From NCBI RefSeq assembly GCF_005877885.1, contig NZ_VCHY01000011.1, forward strand, positions 62,001-126,000: 64,000 nucleotides of DNA, given 5' to 3'. The stretch comes from Labilibacter sediminis (GTDB lineage Bacteria > Bacteroidota > Bacteroidia > Bacteroidales > Marinilabiliaceae). The notes below the pieces were generated by a model, which was not told the origin of the DNA, searched no databases, and was given only the letters and a program-made list of their open reading frames with translations. Shown here piece after piece: positions 27,040 through 35,856 of the stretch (the stretch's first letter is position 1; each line of letters opens with the position of its first letter). The position numbers and the translations under genes are program-made.

Positions 27040-27079
27040 TTCTTAAAATCTTTGTTGGATTGATTACTTAATGAATCAA

Positions 27080-27087
27080 CAAAACTA
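27080..27087 (-). promoter_or_regulatory. Candidate -7 box for the DPP-IV gene
   Basis: The minus strand reads TAGTTTTG (TAnnTTTG), about 40 bases before the ATG. Confidence 0.45.
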
Positions 27088-27348
27088 ATAATTAACAAAG
27101 AGTAATCAAACTACACTCTGACTGAGCTTTGTCAGGAGAGTTTGCAATTGATAACTTATTAAGGGTATGTTTTAAATATTATTATAAAATTTAAAGGTTA
27201 TGGTTGGAAGTTGTTTTGTCATGTTATAATATTGATATGTTCTGCATCTGCTTAAAAAAATAAGACATGTACATTATTAAAAGTTTAAGAAAGGCGAGTT
27301 TTTGATTTTATCTTGTAAAATCTTTTTAATCGTCTGATAAATAATATT

Positions 27349-27356
27349 TATCTTTG
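27349..27356 (+). promoter_or_regulatory. Candidate -7 box for the thrS-infC-rpmI-rplT operon
   Basis: TATCTTTG fits TAnnTTTG. It lies 33 bases before the thrS ATG at 27389; a TTG at 27365 would be at or next to the transcription start, which favours the ATG. Confidence 0.5.
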
Positions 27357-27388
27357 CATGTTTTTTGTCACTAAACAAATTTAAAAGA

Positions 27389-29341
27389 ATGGTTAAAATA
27401 ACCTTACCAGATAATAGTGTAAGAGAATATCCTAAAGGGATAACAGGTTTAGAAATTGCCAAAAGTATCAGTCCTCGCTTAGCAAAAGAGGTGCTGGCTA
27501 TTTCGGTAAATGACGAAACATGGGATCTTACGCGCTCTATAAATGAAGATTCAGCAATTAAATTATATAAGTGGGAAGATGAAGAAGGAAAGGATGCTTT
27601 TTGGCATTCGTCAGCTCACCTTATGGCCGAAGCACTTGAAGCTCTATATCCGGGAATGAAGTTTGGAATTGGACCTTCAATTGAAAACGGTTTTTATTAC
27701 GATGTGGATCCGGGTGATGGTGTAGTGCTGAGAGATGCAGATATACCTAAGATTGAGGCCAAGATGAAAGAATTGGCTCGTCAAAAAAATGCTTATGAAC
27801 GTAACGAAGTAACCAAGCAAGAGGCTTTGGATTACTTCAACGGAAAAGGAGATGAGTATAAGCTAGAGTTGATTAATGAGTTAGAAGACGGCACCATTAC
27901 TTTTTATAAGCAGGGTGAGTTTACTGACTTGTGTAGAGGACCTCACTTACCTTCGACAAGTGGAATTAAAGCGGTTAAGGTTTTAAGTATTGCAGGAGCA
28001 TATTGGCGAGGAGATGAAACCCGTAAGCAGTTAACTCGAGTTTATGGTATTACCTTCCCTAAACAAAAACTTTTAGAAGAGTATTTAGTACGTTTAGAGG
28101 AAGCACAAAAACGTGACCATCGTAAGATTGGTAAAGAGCTTGAATTGTTTGCTTTTTCGCAAAGAGTTGGTCAGGGTTTACCTTTATGGTTGCCAAAAGG
28201 AGCAAAGCTTCGTGAAAGGTTAGAGAATTTTTTGAAAAAAGTGCAGGTGCAATATGGTTACCAACAGGTAATTACTCCGCACATTGGTAACAAAGAGTTA
28301 TATGAAACTTCTGGTCATTATGCTAAATATGGTAAAGATTCTTTTCAGCCAATAAATACCCCGGCTGAAGGTGAGGAGTTTTTATTAAAACCGATGAACT
28401 GTCCACATCACTGTGAGATATTTAAGGTAAAGCCTGTTTCATATAAAGATTTGCCAATCAGAATGGCAGAATTCGGAACTGTTTATCGTTATGAGCAAAG
28501 TGGTGAGCTTCATGGATTAACACGTGTGCGTGGTTTTACTCAGGATGATGCGCATATCTTCTGTGCACCGGATCAGTTAAAGGATGAGTTTAAAAAAGTA
28601 ATCGATATTATTCTGTATATTTTTAAAGCACTTGATTTCAAGGATTTTGTTACCCAGGTGTCTTTAAGAGATAAAGAGAATACAGAAAAATATATTGGAA
28701 GCGAAGATAATTGGGAGAAAGCAGAAACTGCCATTGTAGAAGCTTGTGAAGAAAGGGGTATGGAAACCATTGTAGAATATGGTGAAGCTGCCTTTTATGG
28801 CCCAAAGCTTGACTTTATGGTGCGCGATGCCATTGGTCGTAAATGGCAGTTGGGTACTATACAGGTTGATTATAACCTGCCGGAGCGTTTTGACCTGGAG
28901 TATATGGGTAGTGATGGAGTAAAGCATCGTCCTGTAATGATTCATAGAGCCCCGTTCGGAAGTATGGAAAGATTTGTTGCTGTGTTAATTGAGCATACTG
29001 CCGGAAAATTCCCGTTATGGTTGACGCCGGAGCAAGTTGTAGTGTTGCCTATCAGTGAAAAATATAACGATTACGCAAAAAAAGTTTCAAATGTCCTTAA
29101 TAATTCCGATATTCGCAGCGTTTTAGACGATCGGAATGAAAAAATAGGTCGTAAAATTCGTGATAACGAGTTGAAACGCATACCGTTCCTGTTGATTGTA
29201 GGTGAGAAAGAAGCAGAAACAGATACCGTATCTGTGCGTAAGCAGGGTGATGGAGATAAAGGAACTATGAGTATTGAAGAGTTTACAAGTTTTATCAATG
29301 CTGAAGTTGAAAAACAATTATCAGCAATTGATTCAAAATAA
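27389..29341 (+). CDS. thrS: Threonyl-tRNA synthetase
   Basis: Class II aminoacyl-tRNA synthetase of 650 residues. It has an N-terminal TGS domain ([16 protein letters not shown]), then the editing domain with [11 protein letters not shown] and [16 protein letters not shown]. The catalytic core contains [13 protein letters not shown] (zinc-binding Cys), [22 protein letters not shown] (motif 2) and [11 protein letters not shown] (motif 3). The C-terminal anticodon-binding domain contains [11 protein letters not shown] 27389 is chosen over the TTG at 27365 because the TGS domain begins right after it. First gene of a conserved operon with infC, rpmI and rplT. Confidence 0.95.
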   Translation: MVKITLPDNSVREYPKGITGLEIAKSISPRLAKEVLAISVNDETWDLTRSINEDSAIKLYKWEDEEGKDAFWHSSAHLMAEALEALYPGMKFGIGPSIENGFYYDVDPGDGVVLRDADIPKIEAKMKELARQKNAYERNEVTKQEALDYFNGKGDEYKLELINELEDGTITFYKQGEFTDLCRGPHLPSTSGIKAVKVLSIAGAYWRGDETRKQLTRVYGITFPKQKLLEEYLVRLEEAQKRDHRKIGKELELFAFSQRVGQGLPLWLPKGAKLRERLENFLKKVQVQYGYQQVITPHIGNKELYETSGHYAKYGKDSFQPINTPAEGEEFLLKPMNCPHHCEIFKVKPVSYKDLPIRMAEFGTVYRYEQSGELHGLTRVRGFTQDDAHIFCAPDQLKDEFKKVIDIILYIFKALDFKDFVTQVSLRDKENTEKYIGSEDNWEKAETAIVEACEERGMETIVEYGEAAFYGPKLDFMVRDAIGRKWQLGTIQVDYNLPERFDLEYMGSDGVKHRPVMIHRAPFGSMERFVAVLIEHTAGKFPLWLTPEQVVVLPISEKYNDYAKKVSNVLNNSDIRSVLDDRNEKIGRKIRDNELKRIPFLLIVGEKEAETDTVSVRKQGDGDKGTMSIEEFTSFINAEVEKQLSAIDSK

Positions 29342-29356
29342 GAATATTAATTAACT

Positions 29357-29375
29357 AAAGGAGGATTTTAAAATA
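29357..29375 (+). promoter_or_regulatory. Strong Shine-Dalgarno before an ATA start (infC)
   Basis: AAAGGAGG (29357-29364) lies 8 bases before ATA (29373-29375). This is the clearest Shine-Dalgarno sequence in the window, in a lineage that rarely uses them, and it is paired with a non-standard start codon. In E. coli infC the AUU start lets IF3 repress its own translation. The pairing here suggests the same control, by analogy. Confidence 0.7.
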
Positions 29376-29933
29376 GCACAGAATAGAAGAAAACCAAGCG
29401 GCCCCCCGCAAAGGGATACAGTTCGATTTCGCGTGAATAACGAAATACGAATTCCACAAGTAAGACTTGTAGGTGATAATGTTGAAAATCCGGGGGTATA
29501 TTCTACATCTGAAGCAATTAAAATGGCGGATGCACAGGAGCTGGATTTGGTGGAGATTTCTCCTAAAGCTGATCCTCCTGTATGTAGAATTACAGATTAT
29601 CAAAAGTTTTTGTACCAGCAAAAACGTAAACAAAAAGAACTTAAGTCTAAGGCAGTTAAAGTCGTGGTTAAGGAAATTAGGTTTGGTCCTAATACCGATG
29701 ATCATGATTATAACTTTAAACTTAAGCATGCCGAAAAGTTCCTGTCTGAAGGAGCAAAAGTAAAAGCATACGTGTTTTTTAAAGGGCGTTCTATTTTGTT
29801 TAAAGAGCAAGGCGAGATTTTATTATTAAGATTTGCTCAGGATTTGGAAGAATTTGGAAAAGTTGAACAGCTGCCTAAGCTTGAAGGTAAAAGGATGATT
29901 ATTTTCCTTTCTCCTAAAAAAGCGAAGAAGTAA
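29373..29933 (+). CDS. infC: Translation initiation factor IF-3, AUA start
   Basis: IF3 of 186 residues binds the 30S subunit and checks start-codon pairing. The first standard start in frame is a GTG at 29433, but that would cut off the basic N-terminal tail. Reading from ATA 29373 gives [20 protein letters not shown], the usual IF3 N-terminus. The N-domain then runs through [15 protein letters not shown] and [19 protein letters not shown], the Lys-rich linker through [20 protein letters not shown], and the C-domain to FLSPKKAKK. It sits 31 bp after thrS and before rpmI, the universal order. Confidence 0.93.
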   Translation: MAQNRRKPSGPPQRDTVRFRVNNEIRIPQVRLVGDNVENPGVYSTSEAIKMADAQELDLVEISPKADPPVCRITDYQKFLYQQKRKQKELKSKAVKVVVKEIRFGPNTDDHDYNFKLKHAEKFLSEGAKVKAYVFFKGRSILFKEQGEILLLRFAQDLEEFGKVEQLPKLEGKRMIIFLSPKKAKK

Positions 29934-29967
29934 GCTTCAATTATAATAACCATTAATAAGAGGAATA

Positions 29968-30165
29968 ATGCCAAAGATGAAGACGAATTCCAGTGCTAAA
30001 AAGCGTTTTACGATCACTGGAAGCGGTAAGATTAAAAGAAAGCATGCTTTTAAAAGTCACATTTTAACTAAAAAGACTAAAAAGCAAAAGAGAAATCTTA
30101 CTTACGCAGGTTTAGTTCATGCTGCAGATGAAAGTAATGTTAAATCATTATTGTGCATGAAGTAA
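29968..30165 (+). CDS. rpmI: 50S ribosomal protein L35
   Basis: A 65-residue basic ribosomal protein. [29 protein letters not shown] is the L35 signature, and the length is typical. It lies 34 bp after infC and 95 bp before rplT, in the conserved operon. Confidence 0.95.
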   Translation: MPKMKTNSSAKKRFTITGSGKIKRKHAFKSHILTKKTKKQKRNLTYAGLVHAADESNVKSLLCMK

Positions 30166-30199
30166 TAAGGGAAATCCTTATTGTAAATTATTATTAATC

Positions 30200-30245
30200 G
30201 AATGAAGTTAGCCGAAAGATCCTGAGAGCAGGGCGCTAATCATTC
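30200..30245 (+). ncRNA. Hairpin in the rpmI-rplT gap, candidate L20 autoregulatory element
   Basis: A three-segment stem is drawn directly from the sequence: GAATG/CATTC, TTAGC/GCTAA and CCTG/CAGG closing an AGAG tetraloop. An asymmetric internal loop (CGAAAGAT opposite GC) lies between the second and third segments. It ends 15 bases before the rplT ATG. L20 controls its operon in other bacteria by binding a leader that imitates its 23S site. That this hairpin does so is inference. Confidence 0.5.
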
Positions 30246-30260
30246 TAAAAAAGCAAGAAA

Positions 30261-30617
30261 ATGCCAAGATCAGTAAATGCTGTTGCTTCAAGAGCAAGAA
30301 GAAAGAAGATTTTAAAAGCAACCAAAGGTAACTTTGGTAGAAGAAAGAACGTGTGGACGGTAGCGAAGAATACCTATGAAAAAGGTTTAGGTTACGCATA
30401 CCGCGATAGAAAAAGAAAGAAAGGTCAGTTTAGAGCACTTTGGATTCAAAGAATCAATGCTGCAGCTCGTTTAGAAGGAGTTTCTTACTCTAAATTAATG
30501 GGTTATATGACTAAGCAAAATATTGATATTAACAGAAAAGTTTTAGCTGACTTAGCTGTTAATCATCCTGAAGCATTTAAAGCAGTAGTTCAAAAAGCTA
30601 TGGAAGCTGCTAAATAA
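30261..30617 (+). CDS. rplT: 50S ribosomal protein L20
   Basis: A 118-residue early 50S assembly protein. [20 protein letters not shown] begins the long RNA-binding helix. [30 protein letters not shown] and [14 protein letters not shown] are family signatures. It is last in the thrS operon, followed 20 bases later by a strong terminator. Upstream is the hairpin at 30200-30245. Confidence 0.96.
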   Translation: MPRSVNAVASRARRKKILKATKGNFGRRKNVWTVAKNTYEKGLGYAYRDRKRKKGQFRALWIQRINAAARLEGVSYSKLMGYMTKQNIDINRKVLADLAVNHPEAFKAVVQKAMEAAK

Positions 30618-30636
30618 ATCGAGCAGGTAACTTATT

Positions 30637-30673
30637 AAAAAAGGCAGAAAGGTTTTACTTTTCTGCCTTTTTT
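30637..30673 (+). terminator. Intrinsic terminator of the ribosomal operon
   Basis: AAAAGGCAGAAA and TTTCTGCCTTTT form a perfect 12-bp stem with a 9-base loop and a T6 tail, just past rplT. Confidence 0.88.
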
Positions 30674-30803
30674 CGTATTTACCTGCCTTTGGTTATTGTA
30701 GGGTAAATCAGAAATATCATAATTTGACAATTTTACGTGATTTAACCATGTAGAAGCTGATAAATACTAAAGCATCTAGTGTAAACAATCTAACTATCTT
30801 TTT

Positions 30804-30811
30804 TATATTTG
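30804..30811 (+). promoter_or_regulatory. Candidate -7 box for the dapB operon
   Basis: TATATTTG fits TAnnTTTG. It is 194 bases before dapB, so a closer promoter may exist that was not recognised. Confidence 0.35.
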
Positions 30812-31004
30812 TTTTCTTTAAAGCTAATATGCAAAATTAAAGATTCGGAACAGAGGTTAATGTTTAGTTAAAGTGTTTTTAGTTAGATGTTTATCATAGT
30901 ATGAAGTATATCTTTATATGGTTTACTGTTTCTAAGCAAAGTATAGCATGAGACAAGGTTGTTAACTACGGCATTTCTCTTAAAATAAGAAATAAATTGA
31001 ACAG

Positions 31005-31721
31005 ATGAATATAGCATTAATAGGATACGGAAAGATGGGTAAGGCCATCGAGAAAATTGCCATTGAGAGAGGGCATATAATTTCAGCAAAAGTCGATATG
31101 GGAAGTGAAGATACTTTCGATAGCGAAGGTTTTAAAAATGCTGATGTAGCCATTGAATTTACAGTTCCGGCTGCAGCTTATGATAATTTTCAAGAGTGTT
31201 TTAAAAGAGGAGTTCCTGTTGTTTCAGGTACTACCGGGTGGCTTGATAAAATCGATGAGATAAAAGATCAGTGTGAAAATAATGATCAAACATTTTTTTA
31301 TGCTTCTAATTTTAGTGTAGGCGTAAATGTGTTTTTTGAAATCAATAAAAAGTTGGCTCAGCTGATGAATGGCGTTGATGGATATGAAGTGTCTATGGAA
31401 GAAACGCATCATATACATAAGTTAGATAGCCCTAGTGGTACTGCCATTACCTTAGCTGAGGGAATAATTGATAATCTTGACTCTAAAAAAACTTGGGTAG
31501 AAGCTGAAAATGCCTCTGAAGAGCAAGTGAAGATTGAGGCTTTCAGAAGAGATGAAGTACCTGGAATTCATACCGTGAAGTATGACTCAGAAGTAGATGA
31601 AATTATTATTCATCATAGTGCAAAATCTCGCCAGGGCTTTGCTTTAGGTGCTGTTTTGGCTGCTGAGTTTGCTGCTAAAAACAAAGGTTATCTTGGTATG
31701 AGCGATTTACTTAAATTTTAA
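31005..31721 (+). CDS. dapB: 4-hydroxy-tetrahydrodipicolinate reductase
   Basis: A 238-residue NAD(P)H-dependent enzyme of lysine and diaminopimelate synthesis. NIALIGYGKMGKAIEKIA is the nucleotide loop. VVSGTTGW is conserved. EETHHIHKLDSPSGTAITLAEGI carries the DapB signature with the catalytic His and Lys. It is somewhat shorter than proteobacterial DapB but normal for Bacteroidota. It heads the run dapB-lepB-lepB-lapA-like-wbqC-like, with 15 bp to lepB. Confidence 0.94.
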   Translation: MNIALIGYGKMGKAIEKIAIERGHIISAKVDMGSEDTFDSEGFKNADVAIEFTVPAAAYDNFQECFKRGVPVVSGTTGWLDKIDEIKDQCENNDQTFFYASNFSVGVNVFFEINKKLAQLMNGVDGYEVSMEETHHIHKLDSPSGTAITLAEGIIDNLDSKKTWVEAENASEEQVKIEAFRRDEVPGIHTVKYDSEVDEIIIHHSAKSRQGFALGAVLAAEFAAKNKGYLGMSDLLKF

Positions 31722-31736
31722 CTAAACAATACAATA

Positions 31737-33176
31737 ATGCCAAAAGTATCATTAGCCAAATGGATTAGGTTTTCTATAGCCGCCCTGGTATACATTTTAT
31801 GGGTTTTATGGGTAGGTAATTTGTGGTTGCTTCCAGGAGCAATTGTAATTTTCGATATTTACATCACTAAAAAAGTACCTTGGGATTTCTGGAAGAAAAC
31901 CAAGGAAGGTCAAAAGCCAAAAGCCTGGATTGAATGGGTTGATGCGCTGCTATTTGCCTTGGTGGCAGTATATTTTATTAATTTGTTTCTTTTTCAAAAT
32001 TATAAAATACCCACATCGTCACTCGAAAAGTCTTTGCTTGTTGGAGATCACTTGTTTGTGAGTAAGGTGAGTTATGGACCAAGAGTTCCGCATACGCCTT
32101 TGTCGTTTCCTCTTTTGCAAAATACAGTGCCTATTTTAAACACTAAGTCTTATATTGAGTGGCCTCAGTGGGATTATAAAAGGTTAAAAGGATTTGGCGA
32201 AGTAGAGAATAATGATATCGTGGTATTCAATTTTCCAACAGGAGATACGGTACCGGTTAAATATGTAAATCCTGATATTTATATTACAGCAAGAAGAATA
32301 GGTTTGGCTAAGGCCAGTAATAATCCTTCTGTTCTTAAAGGATTTGAAAATGTAAGTCAGTGGGAACTGAATAATCATCTACGAGAAATAGGTAAAGAAG
32401 AAATTTATCTTAATCCGGAAGAATATGGAGAGGTGGTTTACCGTCCTGTGGATAGAAGAGACAATTACGTTAAGCGATGCGTGGGTATTGCCGGAGATAC
32501 TTTTGAGATAAGGCATAATCAGATTTATATCAATGGAGAGAAAGCAGAGAATCCTGAAGGATTACAACATTGGTATAATATCATTACGGATGGTACTAAG
32601 TTTAACCAGAAGTTTCTGGATAGAATGGAAATATCCAATGAAGATGCTCGTATGATGGGAATGGGACCTTATTATCGTTTGCCTTTAACAGAAGAAAAAG
32701 CAGAGCAATTAAAAACTTATTCGTTTATTCGTCAAATGGCAATGGATGAAGAAGTTGCTGATTCATCGGCTGCTCCTATGGTGTGGCCCTATAGTGCAGA
32801 TTACGTATGGAGTAGGGATAACTTTGGACCGCTTTATATTCCTAAAACAGGTGATGTTATTCAGTTAGATCTAAAAAATCTATCATTATACGATCGTATC
32901 ATTACAGCCTATGAGGGCAATACTTTAAAAGTTAAAGATGGAAGTATTTACATCAATGGAGAACAAACAAGTGAGTATACCATTAAGATGAATTATTATT
33001 TCATGCTTGGTGATAATAGACATCAATCAGCGGATTCTCGTTACTGGGGGTTTGTACCGGAAGACCATGTTGTTGGTCGCCCAATATTGGTATGGTTGTC
33101 TTTAAATAAAGATAAATCACTGTTCGGAGGTAAAATACGATTTAATAGATTCTTTAAGTGGGTTGTTAACGAGTAG
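31737..33176 (+). CDS. lepB: Signal peptidase I (first of two)
   Basis: Membrane serine protease (S26A) of 479 residues that removes signal peptides. Two membrane segments lie in residues 10-45 and one near 70-88. The nucleophile is Ser95 in IPTSSLEKSL; the residue after it is Leu where most homologues have Met. The general-base Lys lies in YVKRCVGIAGD. The box YYFMLGDNRHQSADSRYWGFVP is intact. A large insertion of about 200 residues between the base region and this box is typical of Bacteroidota enzymes. It sits 15 bp after dapB; a terminator-like hairpin separates it from the paralogue. Confidence 0.93.
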   Translation: MPKVSLAKWIRFSIAALVYILWVLWVGNLWLLPGAIVIFDIYITKKVPWDFWKKTKEGQKPKAWIEWVDALLFALVAVYFINLFLFQNYKIPTSSLEKSLLVGDHLFVSKVSYGPRVPHTPLSFPLLQNTVPILNTKSYIEWPQWDYKRLKGFGEVENNDIVVFNFPTGDTVPVKYVNPDIYITARRIGLAKASNNPSVLKGFENVSQWELNNHLREIGKEEIYLNPEEYGEVVYRPVDRRDNYVKRCVGIAGDTFEIRHNQIYINGEKAENPEGLQHWYNIITDGTKFNQKFLDRMEISNEDARMMGMGPYYRLPLTEEKAEQLKTYSFIRQMAMDEEVADSSAAPMVWPYSADYVWSRDNFGPLYIPKTGDVIQLDLKNLSLYDRIITAYEGNTLKVKDGSIYINGEQTSEYTIKMNYYFMLGDNRHQSADSRYWGFVPEDHVVGRPILVWLSLNKDKSLFGGKIRFNRFFKWVVNE

Positions 33177-33195
33177 TTTATAAGATAAAATAGAG

Positions 33196-33236
33196 GCAGG
33201 AGTTGGTAATTATATGAGTTACTTCTCCTGCTTTTT
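33196..33236 (+). terminator. Terminator-like hairpin between the lepB paralogues
   Basis: GCAGGAG and CTCCTGC enclose a 22-base loop and are followed by TTTTT. It ends 13 bases before the second lepB ATG, so it would reduce read-through from dapB-lepB into the downstream genes. Confidence 0.65.
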
Positions 33237-33249
33237 AGTTTAAAAAGGT

Positions 33250-34488
33250 ATGGAAAATAAAAAAGTAGGGAAATTAATAGCGAGTGTGCTGTTGCTGATT
33301 ATAGGGGTTTGGACTATAAGTTTTCTTCCTTTTTTGTGTATTGCGGTATTGGCAGATTCGCTACAGGAAAAACCTTTTTATAGACACATGTGGCATTTTG
33401 TGAAAGATAAGTTAGGCAAACACTTTTTTTGGATGGAGTGGCTTATAGCCATTGCGTTGTCGGTTTGGTTTATTGTGTTTATACAAAGAAATTTTGCTGG
33501 CGTTTATACCTTTCATACTTCATCTATGCATAACACTCTGGATGTGGGTGATGTTCTGTTGGTGAATAAGATGATTCCGGGAACCAGAGTGAATGCGAAC
33601 AAAGCCGATAGCTATTTTAGATCCCTGGGAATTAAAAAGTTGAGCTATAAAGATGTTATTTTGTTTAATTTTCCGGAAGGAGATACTTTATTAAAAAACA
33701 GACCTACGGAGAGTTATTATTATTTAAAGCGGCTGTATAATGAAGAGCAACTTGAGCTTGAAAAAGATCAATGGACCGATGTTAAATATAATGAAGTTGA
33801 TGAACGTGCCCGTTTTGTGAAAAGAATCTATGGTCTCCCGGGAGATTCAATTAAAATTAAAGATGGCCAGTTTTATGCCAATGATATACATATTCAGTAC
33901 CCTGATTTTTCAATTGACAGGTATATAATAAATGAGCGTCTGAGTGTTGAGTATAGCAAGCTTGGTATTGTGCCTTACAATGAGCATGTGACAAAAGATG
34001 GCTTGGTTTGGGAACTGCTGGAAGATGATATACGTTTGCTCAGAAAAATGAATAAGCTGCCTCAGCCTGATTATAGGCCGAAAAATTTACCGGATCCCAT
34101 GGTTTTCCCATTTAATAGTCATTTGTTGTGGAATATGCATAACATGGGCAAAATATATATTCCCCAAAAAGGAGACAAGGTTCAATTAAATAGCTTTAAT
34201 TTACAAATGTATCGACGAGTAATTGAGGTTTTTGAAGATAATATGCTGGAGGTAAAAGATGAAGGTGTATTTATCAATGGAAAGTTGGTTGATCGTTATG
34301 AGTTTAAGATGAATTATTATTGGGTGATGGGGGATAACAGACCACATTCTTTCGACAGTAGGTTTTGGGGTTTTGTGCCTGAAAATCATATAATAGGTAA
34401 GGTAGACAGGGTTTTATTATCCAGAGAATTAAGTCATAAAGGTTGGATTCGAATGCGGGAAAATAAATTTCTTAAGAAGGTAAATTAA
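33250..34488 (+). CDS. lepB: Signal peptidase I (second, divergent paralogue)
   Basis: S26A family, 412 residues. Membrane helices lie near residues 9-35 and 62-80. The nucleophile is Ser92 in [14 protein letters not shown], with the usual Met after it. The base Lys lies in [13 protein letters not shown], and [22 protein letters not shown] is the conserved box. All catalytic elements are present, so both paralogues should be active. Large insertions are shared with the first copy. Retention of two divergent enzymes in tandem suggests different substrate sets. Confidence 0.92.
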   Translation: MENKKVGKLIASVLLLIIGVWTISFLPFLCIAVLADSLQEKPFYRHMWHFVKDKLGKHFFWMEWLIAIALSVWFIVFIQRNFAGVYTFHTSSMHNTLDVGDVLLVNKMIPGTRVNANKADSYFRSLGIKKLSYKDVILFNFPEGDTLLKNRPTESYYYLKRLYNEEQLELEKDQWTDVKYNEVDERARFVKRIYGLPGDSIKIKDGQFYANDIHIQYPDFSIDRYIINERLSVEYSKLGIVPYNEHVTKDGLVWELLEDDIRLLRKMNKLPQPDYRPKNLPDPMVFPFNSHLLWNMHNMGKIYIPQKGDKVQLNSFNLQMYRRVIEVFEDNMLEVKDEGVFINGKLVDRYEFKMNYYWVMGDNRPHSFDSRFWGFVPENHIIGKVDRVLLSRELSHKGWIRMRENKFLKKVN

Positions 34489-34507
34489 TTAATAAAGATC
34501 ATTTATA

Positions 34508-34777
34508 ATGAAAAAGTCTTTCTGGTTATTAATGGTGTTGGCCATATTGGTAGTTGTTTTTTCTGTACAAAATGCAGATGCGGTTCCATTTAGTTTATTT
34601 TTATGGAAAGGGGAGGTATCATTGGCCATTTTGTTAATCTCATCATTTATTTTTGGAGCCTTATTTGGAGCTTTGTATTATGCCATCTCTTTTCGAAAGA
34701 AAAAGAAACACCAGGAAAATAATGTGGCCGGGGATGTAGCATTTGAAACAAAAGAAGAAAGAATTAATGAAGAGTAA
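34508..34777 (+). CDS. LapA-domain (DUF1049) membrane protein
   Basis: An 89-residue protein with two membrane helices: FWLLMVLAILVVVFSVQNAD, then LAILLISSFIFGALFGALYY. The first helix ends in the family's VQNAD motif. A charged C-terminal tail follows (FRKKKKHQENN). The fold matches LapA-type proteins associated with lipopolysaccharide assembly in proteobacteria, but the role here is unknown. Its last 11 bases overlap the preferred start of the WbqC-like gene, suggesting translational coupling. Confidence 0.8.
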   Translation: MKKSFWLLMVLAILVVVFSVQNADAVPFSLFLWKGEVSLAILLISSFIFGALFGALYYAISFRKKKKHQENNVAGDVAFETKEERINEE

Positions 34778-35408
34778 GAAATCAATTTTTGCCTTAAACT
34801 ATTTGCCTTCCATTCAGTATTTTGCCCACTGGGTAAATGCCGGGGAGTCAATTGTTGAAATTCATGATAATTACCTAAAGCGTACTTATCGGAATCGTTG
34901 CGATATTTTAGCTGCAAATGGGGCTATTTCTTTAACTGTACCTGTAATTAAAGGTAAGATGTTAAAAACACCTACCAAAAATGTAGAAATATCATATGAC
35001 ACAAAATGGCAGGCTCTTCATTGGAGGTCAATTGTTTCTGCCTATAGTTCATCTCCATTCTTTGAGTATTATCTGGATGATTTTAAACCGTTTTACGAAA
35101 AGAAATTTCGCTTTTTATTGGATTATAATACGGAGTTAATGAGGCTGGTACTTGATGCTTTGGATTATTCTGTTGAGCTTAATTTTACAGAAGAGTATAT
35201 GGATGCAAATTCTGATATAGCAGATTATCGTGAATTAATTCATCCCAAAAAAGATTTTAAAACTGATGATCCGGCTTTTAATTCTATCTCTTATCGCCAG
35301 GTATTTAGCGACAAGTACGGTTTTACGCCAAATTTAAGTGTAATTGACCTGATTTTTAATAAAGGGCCTGAAGCATTAGATATACTTGAAGATTCGATTA
35401 CAGGCTAA
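34767..35408 (+). CDS. WbqC-like family protein
   Basis: A 213-residue member of the WbqC-like family. NYLPSIQYFAHWVNAGESIVEIHDNYLKRTYRNRCDI is the conserved start, followed by LTVPVIKG and the WRSIVSAYSSSPFFEYYLDDF region. Members often occur in polysaccharide loci and beside lepB in Bacteroidota; the biochemical role is unsettled. The open frame reaches back to a TTG at 34743, but ATG 34767 is preferred: the family's first conserved strand follows directly and it overlaps the preceding stop by 11 bases. Confidence 0.85.
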   Translation: MKSKKSIFALNYLPSIQYFAHWVNAGESIVEIHDNYLKRTYRNRCDILAANGAISLTVPVIKGKMLKTPTKNVEISYDTKWQALHWRSIVSAYSSSPFFEYYLDDFKPFYEKKFRFLLDYNTELMRLVLDALDYSVELNFTEEYMDANSDIADYRELIHPKKDFKTDDPAFNSISYRQVFSDKYGFTPNLSVIDLIFNKGPEALDILEDSITG

Positions 35409-35427
35409 AAGAAGTAATATTTCTCTA

Positions 35428-35856
35428 CTAAAGCTTAAAATGTAGCTTAAAATCATCAATAATTGTTTGATGATCGAAAGCCAGTCTTGGCATTTGTTTT
35501 AAGTCGAACCATTCAGCATTCTTGGCATCATCCATTGCGGTAGCCTTTAATTGCTCATCTATAAAGGCATAATAAACAACAGAAACCGTTCTTCCTCTGG
35601 GATCTCGTTCAACGGCTCCGTATGTTTTAAACTGGGTTAAGGTGATGTTTTTAATACTGGTTTCTTCTTCGAGTTCACGCATGGCAGCAACATGTAAATC
35701 TTCATCCATATCTAAAAATCCTCCGGGAAAAGCCCAGTTATCTTTATAAGGATCAAATTTACGTTGAATTAGTAATACCTTTGGAGATACTTCTTTTGTA
35801 ATTAGGATTACATCAACAGTTACCGCAGGTCGCGGGTATTCGTAAGAGAAACTCAT
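35428..35856 (-). CDS. NUDIX hydrolase
   Basis: A 142-residue pyrophosphohydrolase. The NUDIX box is seen as GGFLDMDEDLHVAAMRELEEET, matching Gx5Ex7REUxEE with Asp at the first acidic position, followed by conserved GI/T and aromatic positions. The opening AVTVDVILIT and KVLLIQRKFDPYKDNWAFPGG resemble ADP-ribose or 8-oxo-dGTP type enzymes. Its ATG follows immediately after the stop of the NlpC/P60 gene (zero spacing), so the two are almost certainly co-transcribed. Confidence 0.88.
   Translation of the reverse strand: MSFSYEYPRPAVTVDVILITKEVSPKVLLIQRKFDPYKDNWAFPGGFLDMDEDLHVAAMRELEEETSIKNITLTQFKTYGAVERDPRGRTVSVVYYAFIDEQLKATAMDDAKNAEWFDLKQMPRLAFDHQTIIDDFKLHFKL

Larger units (their letters stand above)
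27040..27388. other. Divergent intergenic region, DPP-IV / thrS
   Basis: 349 bp. It holds one candidate -7 box for each gene (27080-27087 on the minus strand, 27349-27356 on the plus strand). Nothing else was recognised, and no T-box-like leader is visible before thrS. Confidence 0.6.
30618..31004. other. Intergenic region, rplT / dapB
   Basis: 387 bp. It contains the rplT terminator (30637-30673) and a candidate -7 box for dapB at 30804-30811. That promoter would give an unusually long leader of about 190 nt before the dapB ATG. The leader is AT-rich; no lysine-riboswitch core was seen. Confidence 0.6.

Noticed and set aside
29355-29810. 151-codon open frame antisense to infC
   Set aside because: Fully overlaps a confidently identified gene; its sequence is the kind of Phe/Arg/Cys-rich noise expected from a reverse frame.
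30812-31004. Possible lysine riboswitch in the long dapB leader
   Set aside because: The conserved AGAGGTGC-type core and multi-helix layout of the lysine riboswitch are not visible; the leader is plain AT-rich sequence.
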